A program made the translations under genes and the position numbers. Shown piece by piece: positions 47,103 to 60,900 of a stretch of 64,000 bases of DNA. This stretch comes from Campylobacter concisus ATCC 51562 (GTDB lineage: Bacteria > Campylobacterota > Campylobacteria > Campylobacterales > Campylobacteraceae): assembly GCF_000466745.1 (NCBI RefSeq), contig NZ_ANNI01000003.1, positions 496,001 through 560,000 of the forward strand, in the 5' to 3' direction. Each line of letters starts with the position of its first letter. The first letter of the stretch is position 1. The notes under the pieces were generated by a model. That model was not told the origin of the DNA, made no database searches, and saw only the letters and a program-made list of their open reading frames with translations.

Positions 47103-47115
47103 CTTCTCTTAGCTC

Positions 47116-47137
47116 TTAGCCGTCATTTGGCGGCTAA
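47116..47137 (+). terminator. Terminator after the SurA-like gene
   Basis: Stem TTAGCCG / CGGCTAA with an 8-nt loop lies 13 nt after the stop; it is followed by AAAT rather than a long T-run, so efficiency may be modest. Confidence 0.6.
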
Positions 47138-47252
47138 AATACACTAACTTACGAAATTTAATTTTTAAAATTATTATTTAAATCTCTTCAAAATTTATAA
47201 AGAAATTGTAAATTATAAGCAAAAATTTTATCATTTCTTAATCTCTGATTTA

Positions 47253-47283
47253 TATAATTCCAAAACAATAATGATTATTAAAA
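47253..47283 (+). promoter_or_regulatory. Promoter -10 and Fur box of the siderophore receptor
   Basis: A TATAAT (47253-47258) lies upstream of ACAATAATGATTATTAAAA (47265-47283). The core AATAAT-G-ATTATT is a perfect 6-1-6 inverted repeat, the Fur operator form. It overlaps the expected transcription start, so iron-loaded Fur should block the promoter. Confidence 0.7.
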
Positions 47284-47295
47284 TAGGAGTATATT

Positions 47296-49602
47296 ATGAG
47301 ATACAAGTTATCCATTGCACTTGCAGTAGCTCTTAGTGTAAATACACTGTGTGCAGCAAATAGCACCGATCTAAACAAGACAAACGATGCAGCCACTACC
47401 CAAAATAGCACTAGTCCAAACGACCAAACCTTCGCAAGCGATGCTAATCTTGCAGAAGTGCAAGTGGTGAGCGATCTTTCAAAGACTGAAGGTACTGGCT
47501 CATATACAGCCGACAGGATGAATACTGCAACTGGGCTAGGTTTAAGCATAAAAGAGACACCACAATCAGTTTCTGTCCTTTCAAATCAACTTATAAAAGA
47601 TCTAAATTTAAAAGATGTAAATTCAGCCTTACAATATGCTCCTGGTATCGCCGTTAGAAACGACAGTGGGCGCCTTAGGATAAATTCGCGTGGCTTTGAT
47701 GTAGATAACATCCAAGAAGATGGTATCGCCTCGTCTGTATCCTCATCAGTCCAAGGACCACTTGGCTATTCTAAAGAATTTACAGATCTTGAGTTTTACG
47801 ATAGAGTTGAGGTTTTAAGAGGCGCAGCAGGACTTACACAAAGTAATGGTGAGCCAGGCGGTACTGTAAATTTAGTCCGCAAACGTCCAACAAGCGAATT
47901 TGCCTTTAACACAAGCCTAAATTTAGGTAGCTGGGATAATTACCGAGGCACATTTGATATTAGCAACTCATTAAATGAATCTGGTTCAGTACGTGGAAGA
48001 CTCATTGGTGTTTTAAGCAAAAATGGCACATACAAGCACTACCGCAACGGCTGGCGTGGAGCGCTGGGCGGGATATTTGAGTTTGATTTAACTGATAAAA
48101 CACTGCTTACTGCTGGGCTTATATGGCAAAAGACAAGCGAAGTTTATGACATATACGGCGTACCAGCGCTTGATAAAGATGGCAATAATTTAAATTTAGA
48201 TAGAAAGAGTTACTTTGGGGCAAATTGGAACAATAGCATCTATGAAAAGTATAATGCTTTTACAGAAATTTCTCATCAGTTTAATGATGACTACAAAGCC
48301 TATGCAAAGCTAAACTATACAAAAAGCGATGGCATAATAAAATTTGGCTCAATGGGTGGAACGAATCCATATGATCCAGCAGCACCTTCTCATGATATAC
48401 GCTTACAAAAATACGACAATGGCTCAAAAGAGGTCAATCTAAAGCTTGGAGTAGATGGAAAGTACGAACTATTTGGACAAAAACATGATATCTTCGTAAA
48501 TGGCTCACTTAGTAAGGAGAAATTTGTAGAGCATGATATCAGAATGCCAAGTATATCCTTAGCATCACTTGGACTTGGCATATATAACTGGAGCTCTTCA
48601 GCCATAGCCGAACCAAACTGGGGTGGAACAAATGCAACTTTAAATAAAACTTTTACAAAAACAATTTACCAGCAAGCTCTAACAGCTGGCACTAGATATA
48701 ACTTTAGCGATGAGTGGCATATGATACTTGGTGGAAGATTTGCTAGGGTAAAATATGACAGTTTTAATGAAAATCATAAAACTGGTGCAAGATCTGCTAA
48801 CACCTATATCACAAAGTCAAAATTTTCACCTTATGCAGGCCTAACATGGGACTTTTCAAAAGATCATAGCTGGTACGTAAGCTATGCTGAAATTTTTAAG
48901 CCTCAAAGCGCAACTGATGCAAATAAAAATGTCCTTGAGCCAGTCGTAGGATATAACATTGAGACAGGTGTGAAGTCTGAGTTTTTAGGTGGTGCGTTAA
49001 ATACGGCTGTGGCGCTCTTTCAAATAATCCAAGAAAATAGAGCCATAACAGATCCAAACAACTCAAACTACTCTATCGCTGAGGGAAAAGTGAGAAGTAG
49101 AGGTATAGACGCTGAAATTTCAGGCTCAATAACTGAGAGATGGAGCGTGATGGCTGGGTATACTTTTAACAAAAGCATCTATCTAAAAAGTGAAAGAAAA
49201 ACATCATCAAATGTTGATTACAACAAAGGGGCTGACGCTAAAAAATATATCCCAAGACATATGTTTAAGCTCTATACAAGCTATGAAATACCACTTGTTG
49301 GCACTCAAAAACTAAGCATTGGCACAGGTGTTAGATACCAAAGTAAAACAAGTGGTATCTATATGAAAGACAATATGAGCTCAGGCTCAGCTATAAAATA
49401 CTACGTGCCAGAACAAAAAGGCTATGCACTTTGGGATGCAAATATCAACTATTTAATAAATGACAACTTCAGCGTGGGTTTAATCGTTAAAAACATAACC
49501 GATAAAAAGTATTTTTACAATACACACAATAGAACCGCTGGCATGAACAACTTCTACGGCGACCCAAGAAGCTTTACATTAAGCTTTAACTACAAATACT
49601 AA
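47296..49602 (+). CDS. TonB-dependent siderophore receptor
   Basis: The 768-residue outer-membrane receptor has a signal peptide (1-20, LCA-AN), a TonB-box-like AEVQVVSD (~54-61), a plug domain (SIKETPQSVSVLS, GRLRINSRGFDVD, EVLRGAAGLTQSNGEPGGTVN) and a barrel ending FTLSFNYKY. The plug resembles the FhuE/FoxA/FpvA-type ferric-siderophore group. The ATG has AGGAG upstream, and a Fur box overlaps the promoter. The ligand is unknown. Confidence 0.9.
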   Translation: MRYKLSIALAVALSVNTLCAANSTDLNKTNDAATTQNSTSPNDQTFASDANLAEVQVVSDLSKTEGTGSYTADRMNTATGLGLSIKETPQSVSVLSNQLIKDLNLKDVNSALQYAPGIAVRNDSGRLRINSRGFDVDNIQEDGIASSVSSSVQGPLGYSKEFTDLEFYDRVEVLRGAAGLTQSNGEPGGTVNLVRKRPTSEFAFNTSLNLGSWDNYRGTFDISNSLNESGSVRGRLIGVLSKNGTYKHYRNGWRGALGGIFEFDLTDKTLLTAGLIWQKTSEVYDIYGVPALDKDGNNLNLDRKSYFGANWNNSIYEKYNAFTEISHQFNDDYKAYAKLNYTKSDGIIKFGSMGGTNPYDPAAPSHDIRLQKYDNGSKEVNLKLGVDGKYELFGQKHDIFVNGSLSKEKFVEHDIRMPSISLASLGLGIYNWSSSAIAEPNWGGTNATLNKTFTKTIYQQALTAGTRYNFSDEWHMILGGRFARVKYDSFNENHKTGARSANTYITKSKFSPYAGLTWDFSKDHSWYVSYAEIFKPQSATDANKNVLEPVVGYNIETGVKSEFLGGALNTAVALFQIIQENRAITDPNNSNYSIAEGKVRSRGIDAEISGSITERWSVMAGYTFNKSIYLKSERKTSSNVDYNKGADAKKYIPRHMFKLYTSYEIPLVGTQKLSIGTGVRYQSKTSGIYMKDNMSSGSAIKYYVPEQKGYALWDANINYLINDNFSVGLIVKNITDKKYFYNTHNRTAGMNNFYGDPRSFTLSFNYKY

Positions 49603-49609
49603 ATTTAAT

Positions 49610-49634
49610 CCCAAGGCCTTTTTTGGCTCTTGGG
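49610..49634 (+). terminator. Hairpin between the receptor and ABC transporter genes
   Basis: CCCAAGGCC / GGC-t-CTTGGG forms a hairpin 8 nt after the receptor stop, followed by a CCTTTAAATTT tract. It may attenuate transcription into the ABC gene. Confidence 0.5.
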
Positions 49635-49656
49635 CCTTTAAATTTAAAGGAAAAAT

Positions 49657-51312
49657 TTGAGAATTTTAAGGCAATTTTTTGAAATTTCATCTTGGTTTTG
49701 GCTAAATAAAAAGGCTTTTAAAGCATGGGTGGTTCTAGCTTTAATGATATTTGCAAGTCTTGGTGTGACAAAAATAGCAGTTTTGATGAATGAGTGGGAG
49801 AAGCGTTTTTACGACGCACTAAGCACATTTAGCAAGGATGTGATCTTACATCTTGTGGGAGAATTTTTACTATACACGTTATTTATTGTTATTTTCATAG
49901 TTTGTGGCAGTTATTTAAAGAAATTTCTCATCATTTCCTGGCGAGAGAGTCTAAGCTCAAAACTAGAAGATCTGTGGCTCGAAAACTCTAGCTTTTATAA
50001 AGTAAGCCTTACAAATGCAAATTTTGATAACCCAGATCAAAGGATAGCCGAAGATAGCTTTTTATTTGTCGAGCGAAGTGTAAATTTAGTAAAGTCCTTT
50101 GTTTATAATGTCGCAAATTTAATAGCATTCGTCTTTATTCTTTGGCAAGCTTCTAAAATTTTAAAGATTGAACTTGCTGGAATAAATTTAGAGATAAGTG
50201 GCTTTTTGGTCTACATAGCTATCATCTATACACTCATTTGTTCACTCATCACTCACCTTATTGGCAAAAAGCTAAAACCACTAAATTTTGAAAAACAACA
50301 TCTTGAAGCTAACTATAGAGCAGACTTACTAATCCTTAGAGAAAATGCAGAAGCGGCCGCATTCTTAAACGGAGAAAAGAGAGAAAAAACGAGATTTAGA
50401 GATGATTTCTTAAAAATAATCAAAAACTATAAGCATATTATTAATACCGAATTTAGACTTGAGTGCTTTAGCGCAAGCTACCTAAAAATAACAAACCTCA
50501 TCCCAATCTTTGCCTCGTTGCCACTTTATCTAGCTGGCACTATGAGCTTTGGTGATATGATGCAGGCAAGAACAGCATTTTATAAAGTTCAAGATGGTCT
50601 TGCGTGGTTTATGGACTATTACAAGCAGATAATGGAATTTGCTGCTAGCGTAGAGCGTATATATACCTTTGTGAGTATACTCAGTGAAATAAAAAAGGCT
50701 CACGAATTTAGTCAAAATGATGAAGCTGTGATTTGTAAAAATTTAACACTAAAGACGCCAAACGATGAAATTTTATTTAAGGACTTGAGCTTTAGTTTAA
50801 CACCAAAAAAATGGTTGGTATTAAATGCAAAGAGTGGAGCTGGTAAAAGTACGGCTTTTAGATACCTAGCAAATCTCTGGCAGCATGGCAAAGCAGAAGT
50901 ATTGATGCCAAAAAATGGAGTGATGTTTATACCCCAAAAGCCATATTTGGTTAGATCTAGCCTAAGAGAACTCATCTCCTATCCGAACAAAAATGAACAA
51001 AATGATAGTGAAATTTATAAAATTTTAGCCAGAGTTGGCCTTAGCAAATTTAAAAATTTAGATGAAATTTTAGACTATCCTAAGATTATGAGTGGAGGCG
51101 AGGCTCAGAGGCTAAATTTTGCCAGAGTCTATCTTGCAAAGCCTAAATTTTTATTCTTAGACGAGGCAACCTCAGCACTTGATAATACTTCAGCGGCTGA
51201 AATTTTGAAAAATTTAAAGAGTGATTTTAGAGAACTTGGCGTGATGATGATCACACATCAACGTGAGCTTTTTGAACTTTTTGATGAGGTGGTAGATATA
51301 AAAAGTGAGTAA
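49657..51312 (+). CDS. SbmA/YddA-type ABC transporter (permease and ATPase fused)
   Basis: The 551-residue protein has an N-terminal transmembrane domain of about six helices and a C-terminal ATPase. The ATPase has Walker A NAKSGAGKST (~391), signature MSGGEAQR (~478) and Walker B KFLFLDEA (~498). The membrane part resembles the SbmA/BacA/YddA group (MNEWEKRFYDALSTF). It starts at TTG, after AAAGGAAAAAT, 54 nt after the siderophore receptor. Handling of a siderophore or of a peptide is possible; direction is not known. Confidence 0.85.
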   Translation: MRILRQFFEISSWFWLNKKAFKAWVVLALMIFASLGVTKIAVLMNEWEKRFYDALSTFSKDVILHLVGEFLLYTLFIVIFIVCGSYLKKFLIISWRESLSSKLEDLWLENSSFYKVSLTNANFDNPDQRIAEDSFLFVERSVNLVKSFVYNVANLIAFVFILWQASKILKIELAGINLEISGFLVYIAIIYTLICSLITHLIGKKLKPLNFEKQHLEANYRADLLILRENAEAAAFLNGEKREKTRFRDDFLKIIKNYKHIINTEFRLECFSASYLKITNLIPIFASLPLYLAGTMSFGDMMQARTAFYKVQDGLAWFMDYYKQIMEFAASVERIYTFVSILSEIKKAHEFSQNDEAVICKNLTLKTPNDEILFKDLSFSLTPKKWLVLNAKSGAGKSTAFRYLANLWQHGKAEVLMPKNGVMFIPQKPYLVRSSLRELISYPNKNEQNDSEIYKILARVGLSKFKNLDEILDYPKIMSGGEAQRLNFARVYLAKPKFLFLDEATSALDNTSAAEILKNLKSDFRELGVMMITHQRELFELFDEVVDIKSE

Positions 51313-51338
51313 ATTTGACTGCAAAAGCAGCCAAATTT
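51311..51338. terminator. Bidirectional terminator between the ABC gene and yedE
   Basis: AAATTTGACTGC / GCAGCCAAATTT with an AAAA loop (one mismatch) fills the gap between converging genes. Confidence 0.7.
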
Positions 51339-51341
51339 ATA

Positions 51342-52400
51342 TTATGCTTTTTTAGTAAAAACTCCAACATAAATAGCATAGATAAAGCCGATCGCTACGG
51401 TATATGGAGCATAAGGAGTGATGCCAGCTCCAGAGCTTGCAAGTATGAAGTTGTGGCTTATCGCAGCACCTGCTCCCATGCCTAAGACAAATACAGCTGA
51501 GCTTAAATTTCCAGCTCCCATTTGCACTAAATGTTTGCCTGGGCAGCCATAACTTAGGCTAAAGCAAAGACCAGCCAAGCTCATGCCAAGGAAATTCCAA
51601 AGGACGTCATTATGAGCGATAGGTTGAGCTTCAAAGCCAAATTTATATTGTCCAAGAGCTAAATTTGTGATACTTGCAAAAACGATGATAGATACAATGC
51701 CATAAAACATTGAAAGATCACGCTCAAAAACTTTACTAATCGCACCAACTGAGCAAAATTTGCTTCTTTGCATAAAAATGCCAATAACAATGGCGCAAAC
51801 AAGCGAGATAAAGATATTTGCATGCATTGAGCCTGGACCTTTTTCTGAGCTAAATAATGCACCATTATCGCCAAGTTTTAAACCAAAGACAAGGGCTATT
51901 AAAAGCAAAATAGCAATGATTAATGGCAAAAACGCAACTGGCTTTGTCGTGGCATCATTTTCAGGTATGACGTAACCATTTTTTTTGAAAAATCGTCCAA
52001 CAAAAACGCCAGCAAATAGACCGACAAGACCAGCAATAGCAGTCATATCTCCGCCGCCAAGGCGCAAAAACGCTCTCCATGGACAACCCAAAAAGATAAG
52101 ACAACCAATCATAGCAAACACACCTAGGAAAAACCTAGAAAATGCCGCACTGCCTGATACTGGAGTGAAATTTCTACTCCAAAGCATACTTGCTAGAAAG
52201 CCTCCGATGATAAGACCTAAAATTTCAGGCCTTAGATACTGCACGACCTTGGCTTGGTGAAAGCCAAGAGCACCTACGCTATCCCTTAAAAAGCAAGCCG
52301 CACAAACGCCCATGTTTGCTGGGTTGCCAAAATAAACAAGCACTGGGCCAAGAATGCCAAGGCTTGCACCTGCGATGATGTAAAGCAATGTTTTATTCAT
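51342..52400 (-). CDS. yedE: YedE/FdhT-family selenium transport protein
   Basis: This 352-residue inner-membrane protein of about ten helices belongs to the YedE/YeeE family. Cysteine-bearing segments typical of the family are CAACFLRD (~22-29), FLGCPWRAFLRLGGGD and YGCPGKHLVQMGAG. The C. jejuni homologue FdhT (Cj1500) is needed for formate dehydrogenase activity and selenium supply. The ATG at 52400 has AGGAATATTC upstream; the longer frame to 52547 runs over the moeA start and is rejected. The usual TusA-like partner (fdhU/yedF) is not next to it here. Confidence 0.9.
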   Translation of the reverse strand: MNKTLLYIIAGASLGILGPVLVYFGNPANMGVCAACFLRDSVGALGFHQAKVVQYLRPEILGLIIGGFLASMLWSRNFTPVSGSAAFSRFFLGVFAMIGCLIFLGCPWRAFLRLGGGDMTAIAGLVGLFAGVFVGRFFKKNGYVIPENDATTKPVAFLPLIIAILLLIALVFGLKLGDNGALFSSEKGPGSMHANIFISLVCAIVIGIFMQRSKFCSVGAISKVFERDLSMFYGIVSIIVFASITNLALGQYKFGFEAQPIAHNDVLWNFLGMSLAGLCFSLSYGCPGKHLVQMGAGNLSSAVFVLGMGAGAAISHNFILASSGAGITPYAPYTVAIGFIYAIYVGVFTKKA

Positions 52401-52533
52401 GAATATTCCTGTGTATAGGGTAAAATCAAACTGATTTCTTAAATAGCATTTTAATAGAGCATAAATAAAGAAAGTATAAAATTTAAGAGCCAAATAGCTA
52501 AAATAATAAAATTTTACGAAAAAAGGACACAAA

Positions 52534-53733
52534 GTGCGAGATATCATGAGTTATGAGGATAGTTTAAAGATTTTAAAAGACACAGTTGAAATTTGGGATA
52601 AAGTAGAAAAGATCGCTATCACAGACGCCCTTGATAGAAATATCGCACACGATGTGATAGCGGACAGAAACTATCCAGCAAAGCCAGTTTCAGCAATGGA
52701 TGGCTACGCATTTGCATACGATGATAGCTTAAGCGAGCTTGAGCTCATTACCGATCTTCCCGCGGGAAGCGACAAGGAGATAAAAATAAGCGGGAACAAA
52801 TGCGTTAAAACATTTACTGGATCGCTCATGAGTGAGGGCTCAGATACGCTTGTGCCAGTTGAAAATGTCGAAGTTAATGGCTCAAAGATCACTATCAAAA
52901 AAGGTGTATCAAAGGGCTTTGCTGTGCGTGCGGTGGGTGAGAGCTACAAAAAGGGAGAAATTTTAATAAAAAAAGGCACCAAGCTTAGTTACGCAGAAAT
53001 CGCACTTCTTGCTGAGCTTGGCATCTTTCACGTAAGCGTTTTCATCCGTCCTAGAGTAGCAATAATTGCAACTGGTAGCGAGATCAAAGATCTTGGCGAG
53101 CCACTAGAAAATGCTGCACAAATTCATAGCTCAAATCACATAGGTATAGCGATGCAAATACGTAAAATGGGAGCTGAGCCAATCCTTTGCGAGATCGTAA
53201 AAGATGAGGCTACGCTTGTTAAAAAAGCTATCATAAATGCACTAAAATCAGCTGATATCTTAATAACAACTGGTGGCGTTAGCATGGGAGATTATGACTT
53301 TGTAAAAGATACTTTAAAAGAAAATTTTAGCGTCATCATAGATAAAGCTGCCATTAAGCCAGGCCGCCATATCAAGATAGCAAAATCAGGCGAAAAATAT
53401 ATATTTGCACTGCCTGGTTTTCCGTATTCAGCGATGGTTATGTGCGTGCTTTATGTTAGAGTTTTGATAAATTTATGGCTAGGCAATGATGAGCCAAAGA
53501 TCACGGCGATAATAGACGAAGACTATAAAAAGCGTTCGCCATTTTTAGAATTTACGGCTGTAAATTTAGAAAATCGTGAAGGAAAAAATTTTGTAAATCT
53601 AAATGGCAAAAAGCTTGGCAGTTCAGCGATCGTAAATAATTTAACAAACAAGGCTGCACTTTTAATGATCCCAATGGATAAAGAAATTCTTAAAAAAGGT
53701 GAGATAGTAGAAGTCTTGATGATGCCTTGCTAA
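52534..53733 (+). CDS. moeA: Molybdopterin molybdenumtransferase MoeA
   Basis: MoeA inserts molybdenum (or tungsten) into molybdopterin. The 399-residue protein has PVSAMDGYAF (~50), IATGSEIKDLG (~173), TTGGVSMGDYDFVK (~246) and PGFPYSAM (~290). The start is GTG at 52534, eight bases after AAAGGA; an ATG at 52546 is also possible. The cofactor is needed by FdhA encoded in this window. Confidence 0.93.
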   Translation: MRDIMSYEDSLKILKDTVEIWDKVEKIAITDALDRNIAHDVIADRNYPAKPVSAMDGYAFAYDDSLSELELITDLPAGSDKEIKISGNKCVKTFTGSLMSEGSDTLVPVENVEVNGSKITIKKGVSKGFAVRAVGESYKKGEILIKKGTKLSYAEIALLAELGIFHVSVFIRPRVAIIATGSEIKDLGEPLENAAQIHSSNHIGIAMQIRKMGAEPILCEIVKDEATLVKKAIINALKSADILITTGGVSMGDYDFVKDTLKENFSVIIDKAAIKPGRHIKIAKSGEKYIFALPGFPYSAMVMCVLYVRVLINLWLGNDEPKITAIIDEDYKKRSPFLEFTAVNLENREGKNFVNLNGKKLGSSAIVNNLTNKAALLMIPMDKEILKKGEIVEVLMMPC

Positions 53734-53750
53734 AATTTTAAGGATAAAAG

Positions 53751-54752
53751 TTGAACACGTCAGAAATTCAAACAATTATAGTTTTTCTGTTAATGGCATC
53801 ACTCGCCTTTGGAATAGATCTTTTTGCTCATAAACATGATGAGAAAATTTCACTAAAACAAGCCGGTATTTGGTCTATCTTTTGGATAGGAGTTTCGGTA
53901 CTTTTTGGCATATATCTATATTTTGAGCGAGGCAGCGAAATAGCAAGTCTTTATTTTGCAGGATATGCGCTAGAAAAGTCGCTCTCGGTAGATAATCTTT
54001 TTGTGATGATGGCGATTTTTTCATGGTTTAATATACCTGAAATTTATCGCCACAGAGTGCTTTATTTTGGCGTTATAGGAGCTATGATATTTAGGCTCAT
54101 CTTTGTAGCCGTAGGTACAATGCTTTTTGCCATCTCTCCTTGGATGGAGCTAATATTTGCAGCAATAGTCGCATATAGTGCCGTAATGATGATAAAAAAA
54201 GATAAGTGCGATGAGGATATAAAAGATTATTCAAACCACATAGCTTATAGGGCAGTTTATCGCTTCTTTCCGGTTTTACCACAGCTTTTTGGACATAGTT
54301 TTTTTGTTAAATTTAGCGAAATTTCTAAACAAATTTCAGATAGTCAAAAAACTACTCTTAACGATCAAATTTTAAGACTAAAAGCCACTTGGATAGTAAC
54401 ACCGTTATTCTTGTGCCTTTGCGTGATTGAGCTAAGCGATGTGATATTTGCTTTTGATAGCGTTCCAGCTGTCATTGCTGTGAGCAAAGATCCTGTGATT
54501 GTTTATTCAGCGATGATATTTGCGATACTTGGTCTAAGAACACTTTATTTTGTGCTTGAAGTACTCAAAAATTTTTTAAAATATCTAGAAATTTCTGTGA
54601 TCGTGCTTTTATTTTTTATCGCAGCAAAGCTAGCTGTAAATGCGACTGCTCATATCTTTCATATCGGTTTTGAAATTTCTGCACAAATTAGCCTTTTTAT
54701 CATTCTAGCCATCCTTGGAGTTGGGGTCATAGCAAGTTTGGTTAAAAAATAG
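53751..54752 (+). CDS. TerC-family integral membrane protein
   Basis: This 333-residue protein has about nine helices and the acidic family motifs EKSLSVDNLFVM (~76-87) and SDVIFAFDSVPA (~229). TerC proteins act in metal (often manganese) export or metalation of exported proteins. The TTG start follows AAGGATAAAAG, 17 nt after moeA. Confidence 0.9.
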   Translation: MNTSEIQTIIVFLLMASLAFGIDLFAHKHDEKISLKQAGIWSIFWIGVSVLFGIYLYFERGSEIASLYFAGYALEKSLSVDNLFVMMAIFSWFNIPEIYRHRVLYFGVIGAMIFRLIFVAVGTMLFAISPWMELIFAAIVAYSAVMMIKKDKCDEDIKDYSNHIAYRAVYRFFPVLPQLFGHSFFVKFSEISKQISDSQKTTLNDQILRLKATWIVTPLFLCLCVIELSDVIFAFDSVPAVIAVSKDPVIVYSAMIFAILGLRTLYFVLEVLKNFLKYLEISVIVLLFFIAAKLAVNATAHIFHIGFEISAQISLFIILAILGVGVIASLVKK

Positions 54753-54872
54753 CTACCACAAAAGTATACAAGCTAAAGGTAGATGAGCTTAAAATTAAAA
54801 ATTTATAAGCATAGAGCTTTATATTTTGGTGTCTAAATTTTTTAAAATTTTGCTTGCTTGTGCAAAAATTTA

Positions 54873-55435
54873 TTACTGAATATTTATGCTACCAGCTGGG
54901 GTTGGCATATCGCCTTTTTCATCAGCAAATGGTGGCCCTTTTTGAAGCAAAGTGGTGATCTCGGATGCTACTTTTGGATCCATTTTTGCCATGATAGTAG
55001 ATATCTTTTTGGCATCAAGAGCATAAAGTATGGTGGCCGCGTTTGATCTAGGCATTTTAGAGAGCACTTCAGCTGCTGCGCCATCTTTCATCTTAGAATA
55101 CGACTCATTGACTTTATCACTAGTCATTGTGCGAAGTTCTTTTAAAATTTTCTCATTTTTGGCGACCACTTCATCGATCTCTTTGCGTTTTTGCTCGATC
55201 ACTTTCATTGTCGCATTTAGATCAGCTTCTTTTTTGGCAAGCTTTTTATTATTTTCTTCATAGGCTGCTGCCGAGCTTGCGCGAAATACTTCTAAAGCTT
55301 GGCGCTGTTCATCTATGATCTCAAGTTCCTTTGAAATTTCTTCTTTTCTAGCTTCAAAAATTTGCGTACAGTCAACTGGTACTTCAAAACAAAATGCAAA
55401 ATTTAAAACAATGAAAAATAATAAAACCGCTCTCA

Positions 55436-55436
<1 letters not shown>
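54873..55436 (-). CDS. MotE-like periplasmic flagellar protein
   Basis: The 187-residue protein has a signal peptide (1-16), a long coiled coil (~35-110) and a C-terminal MgtE-N-like domain (EVLSKMPRSNAATILYALDA, KMDPKVASEITTLL). This layout fits the MotE family that supports motor assembly in campylobacters. Its start overlaps fliJ by one base. It corresponds to Cj1496c. Confidence 0.8.
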
Positions 55437-57973
<2,537 letters not shown>

Positions 57974-57974
<1 letters not shown>

Positions 57975-60900
57975 TATTTATTCGCTCCACTCAAATTTAG
58001 ATCATTATCGCATAATAAAATTGCCTCATTAGCTAAATTTATTACGTTCTCTTTGTCTATTTTTACAAGGATCGTATCTAAAATTTCAGCTAATTTTTCA
58101 TCTATTGTTCTGATATCATCTACTTGATTTGCTATTTCGATTTTTAATTTTTCGCTTACTTTTTCATCGCATTTAAGCAAATTTATCAAACGAATCATAA
58201 GCTCTTTTACACCTACTATTTTGCAAAGCATATTGTAGTTCTCATCATCTTGAAAATTTCTTACATTTAGCGGAGATGATAGAGTGAATTTAAATTTGAG
58301 CACATCATCCAGGCTAAGCTCTGGCGCAAAAAGCCGCCCTTGAAATCTACTAAAGCCAAATCCAACAAAAATTTCAAGCATGCTTTTATCTTCTAAATTT
58401 TTTATCATGACATCAAAATTAAATGTATCTGATACATACTTTATCATGCGTATGGTTTTTAGCGCTTCTACTGAATCAAAAATTTGTTTGCAAAATCTTT
58501 TATCTATATTAAATCTATTTGTTTTTAACATGCCTAAAGCTTCTACCGAGCCTGAATAAGATGCAAAATCATCAAGTGAAAAGCTAACGCCTAGTTCCTT
58601 ATAAGCATCGATATATCTAACAACATCATCTAAATTTACGCCACTTGCGGAGTCAACGATGTCTATGATTAGTCCATTAGCGTCTAGTTGCTCATCTTTT
58701 AAAAGCTTTTTAAATTTCTCAAAAAACTCAGAAGTCATTAGCTTTTTAATGCATAAATTTACTCTAACTTTTGCATTTATTCCCTCTTTTAGCCATACAG
58801 CCCTAGCTTTTAAAGCATCTTTTAGTGTAAATAATGCGATAGCAACAACTGCTTTTGAGCCTTTTGCAAGTGGCAAGAAGTCTGATGGCCTTAATATCTT
58901 ATCGCCATTTTTCCATCTAATAAATGCCTCAAAGCTGCTAACTTCCCCGCTTTTTATATCAATCTCAGGCTGATAAAGCAAGAACATCTCGCCAGCATCG
59001 ATAGCTTCAATGATCTTTGAGTCATCTCTATATTCATTTTTAAAGTATGTATCTTTTTTCGAATTAAATACATAATATTTATTTTTTCCATTAAGCTTTG
59101 CTTGATACATAGCCCAATCGGCTCTTTCAATTAGATCATCAACACTAAGTGCATCGCCACTTAAGCTAATACCAATACTTACGCTAAGTTTTTTCTCATC
59201 ATCATCAATAGAAATTTTACTCTGGCCCACTCTTAAGATATTTTCAGCAGTTTCGTAAATTTCTCCCAAATTTTCATAAGGCATAGCGCCTATAAACTCG
59301 TCTCCGCCTATTCTTGCAAATATTCCTTGTTTTGGGAAAATTTCATCTATTTTTTTTGAAATTTCTATTAGGATTTTATCGCCTACTTGATGTCCGTATC
59401 CGTCATTTATCGATTTAAAGTTATCAAAATCAACATAAAAGGCTGCTACTTTTAAGCTTTTTTTCGCTTGTTTTAGCAGATTTTCTAGCTTATTAAAAAG
59501 TAAAAATCTATTTGGTAGTCCAGTCAGCGTATCGTGATACGCGATAAATTCGAGATACTCTTTATTGTAGCAATCATCATTTGCGCTTGAAGCTAACAAT
59601 ATATATCCCTCTTGATCGCCAAACGCGTTTAAAAGCTTACTTATACTTATAACTTCGAGTCTATTTTTGCTTCGAACATCATGAATAAGACCTTGCCAAA
59701 AGCCAGTTATTTTAAGTGAATTTAAAATTTCATCTTTAATATCTTTTAGTCCGTTTTTAAAATTAATTATATCTTTTGAGTAAATTTTCTCTATAAAATT
59801 TTTATCTCTAGAAATATCAAGTGTATCGAAAAAAGCGTCATTAGCATCTATGATCCTAAACTCATCATCAAGCATAATAATTTGCTCTTTTGCGTATGAG
59901 AAAATTTTTGCTAAAAGGTCTTGATAAGAAAAAAAGCTATTTTGCACACTAAGATCTTGCATTGTGCCCTTTATAACGCTTACTTCACCATCATAAAAAG
60001 CTACTGCTTTTGCTCTAATTCTTACATAAATAATCTCTTTATCAGCCCTATAAAAACGCACTTCGCCATCATATACTTCACCTTTTTTTATAAGGTCAAA
60101 AAAGTCCTTAAAGCTTACAAATTCATCTACAAATATAGTTTTTGCACGTTCAAAATTTATACTCATATCTCCATTTAATGCATATCCGAGCGACTTGGCG
60201 ATAGCATTTGGGATATAAAGGGTGTCGCTTTTTTTATCCCATGAAAAGACAAGCGCTTGACTTGCCCAAAGTATGCTTTGAAAATATTTTAATTCAGCAT
60301 CATATTTTTCTTGCAACTTTGCTATATCGCTTAGGTCATTAAAAAAGTAGATGATTTTTTGCTCTTTGTCAGCACCATTATCTATAAATTTTACTTTTAT
60401 CTTAAATGGCGTTTTGTTGTTTTCATTTGTTTGCATATTGGCTACGAGATTTATCTCGCTATTTTTGCTACCTTTTTCAAAGAATTTTTTAGATTCATTA
60501 GAAATATTTACAGCAAACTCATCTAAACTTTCAGGGCTTATTAGATCTTTTAAATTTATAAGCTTCTTATCTTGCGGGACTTTAAAGACACTATCGATAT
60601 TTTGCGTACTTCTTACGATAGAAAATGGATCGCTATTTAATGCTTCTGCTATTACATTTGGCGATAAAAACGAATAATCATTTATTGCTTCATTATCCTT
60701 TTTCGTAAATTTTCCATCATCAAGCTCATGTATAAGCATAAAATTTAGCCTAGAATCTCTTAGCTCAATCTGTGACTCTTGTAAAAATCCCTCTTTAGTG
60801 CCGCCATCTTTTGTTTTTAGCTCGATTTTAAAACTCATATCGCTATTTTGAGTGTCTTGTTTCATTTGCATAAACAATGCAAAATCGCCATCTATTAAAT

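Noticed and set aside
52401..52547. N-terminal extension of YedE
   Set aside because: It overlaps the divergent moeA start and lacks a ribosome-binding site; the ATG at 52400 has one.
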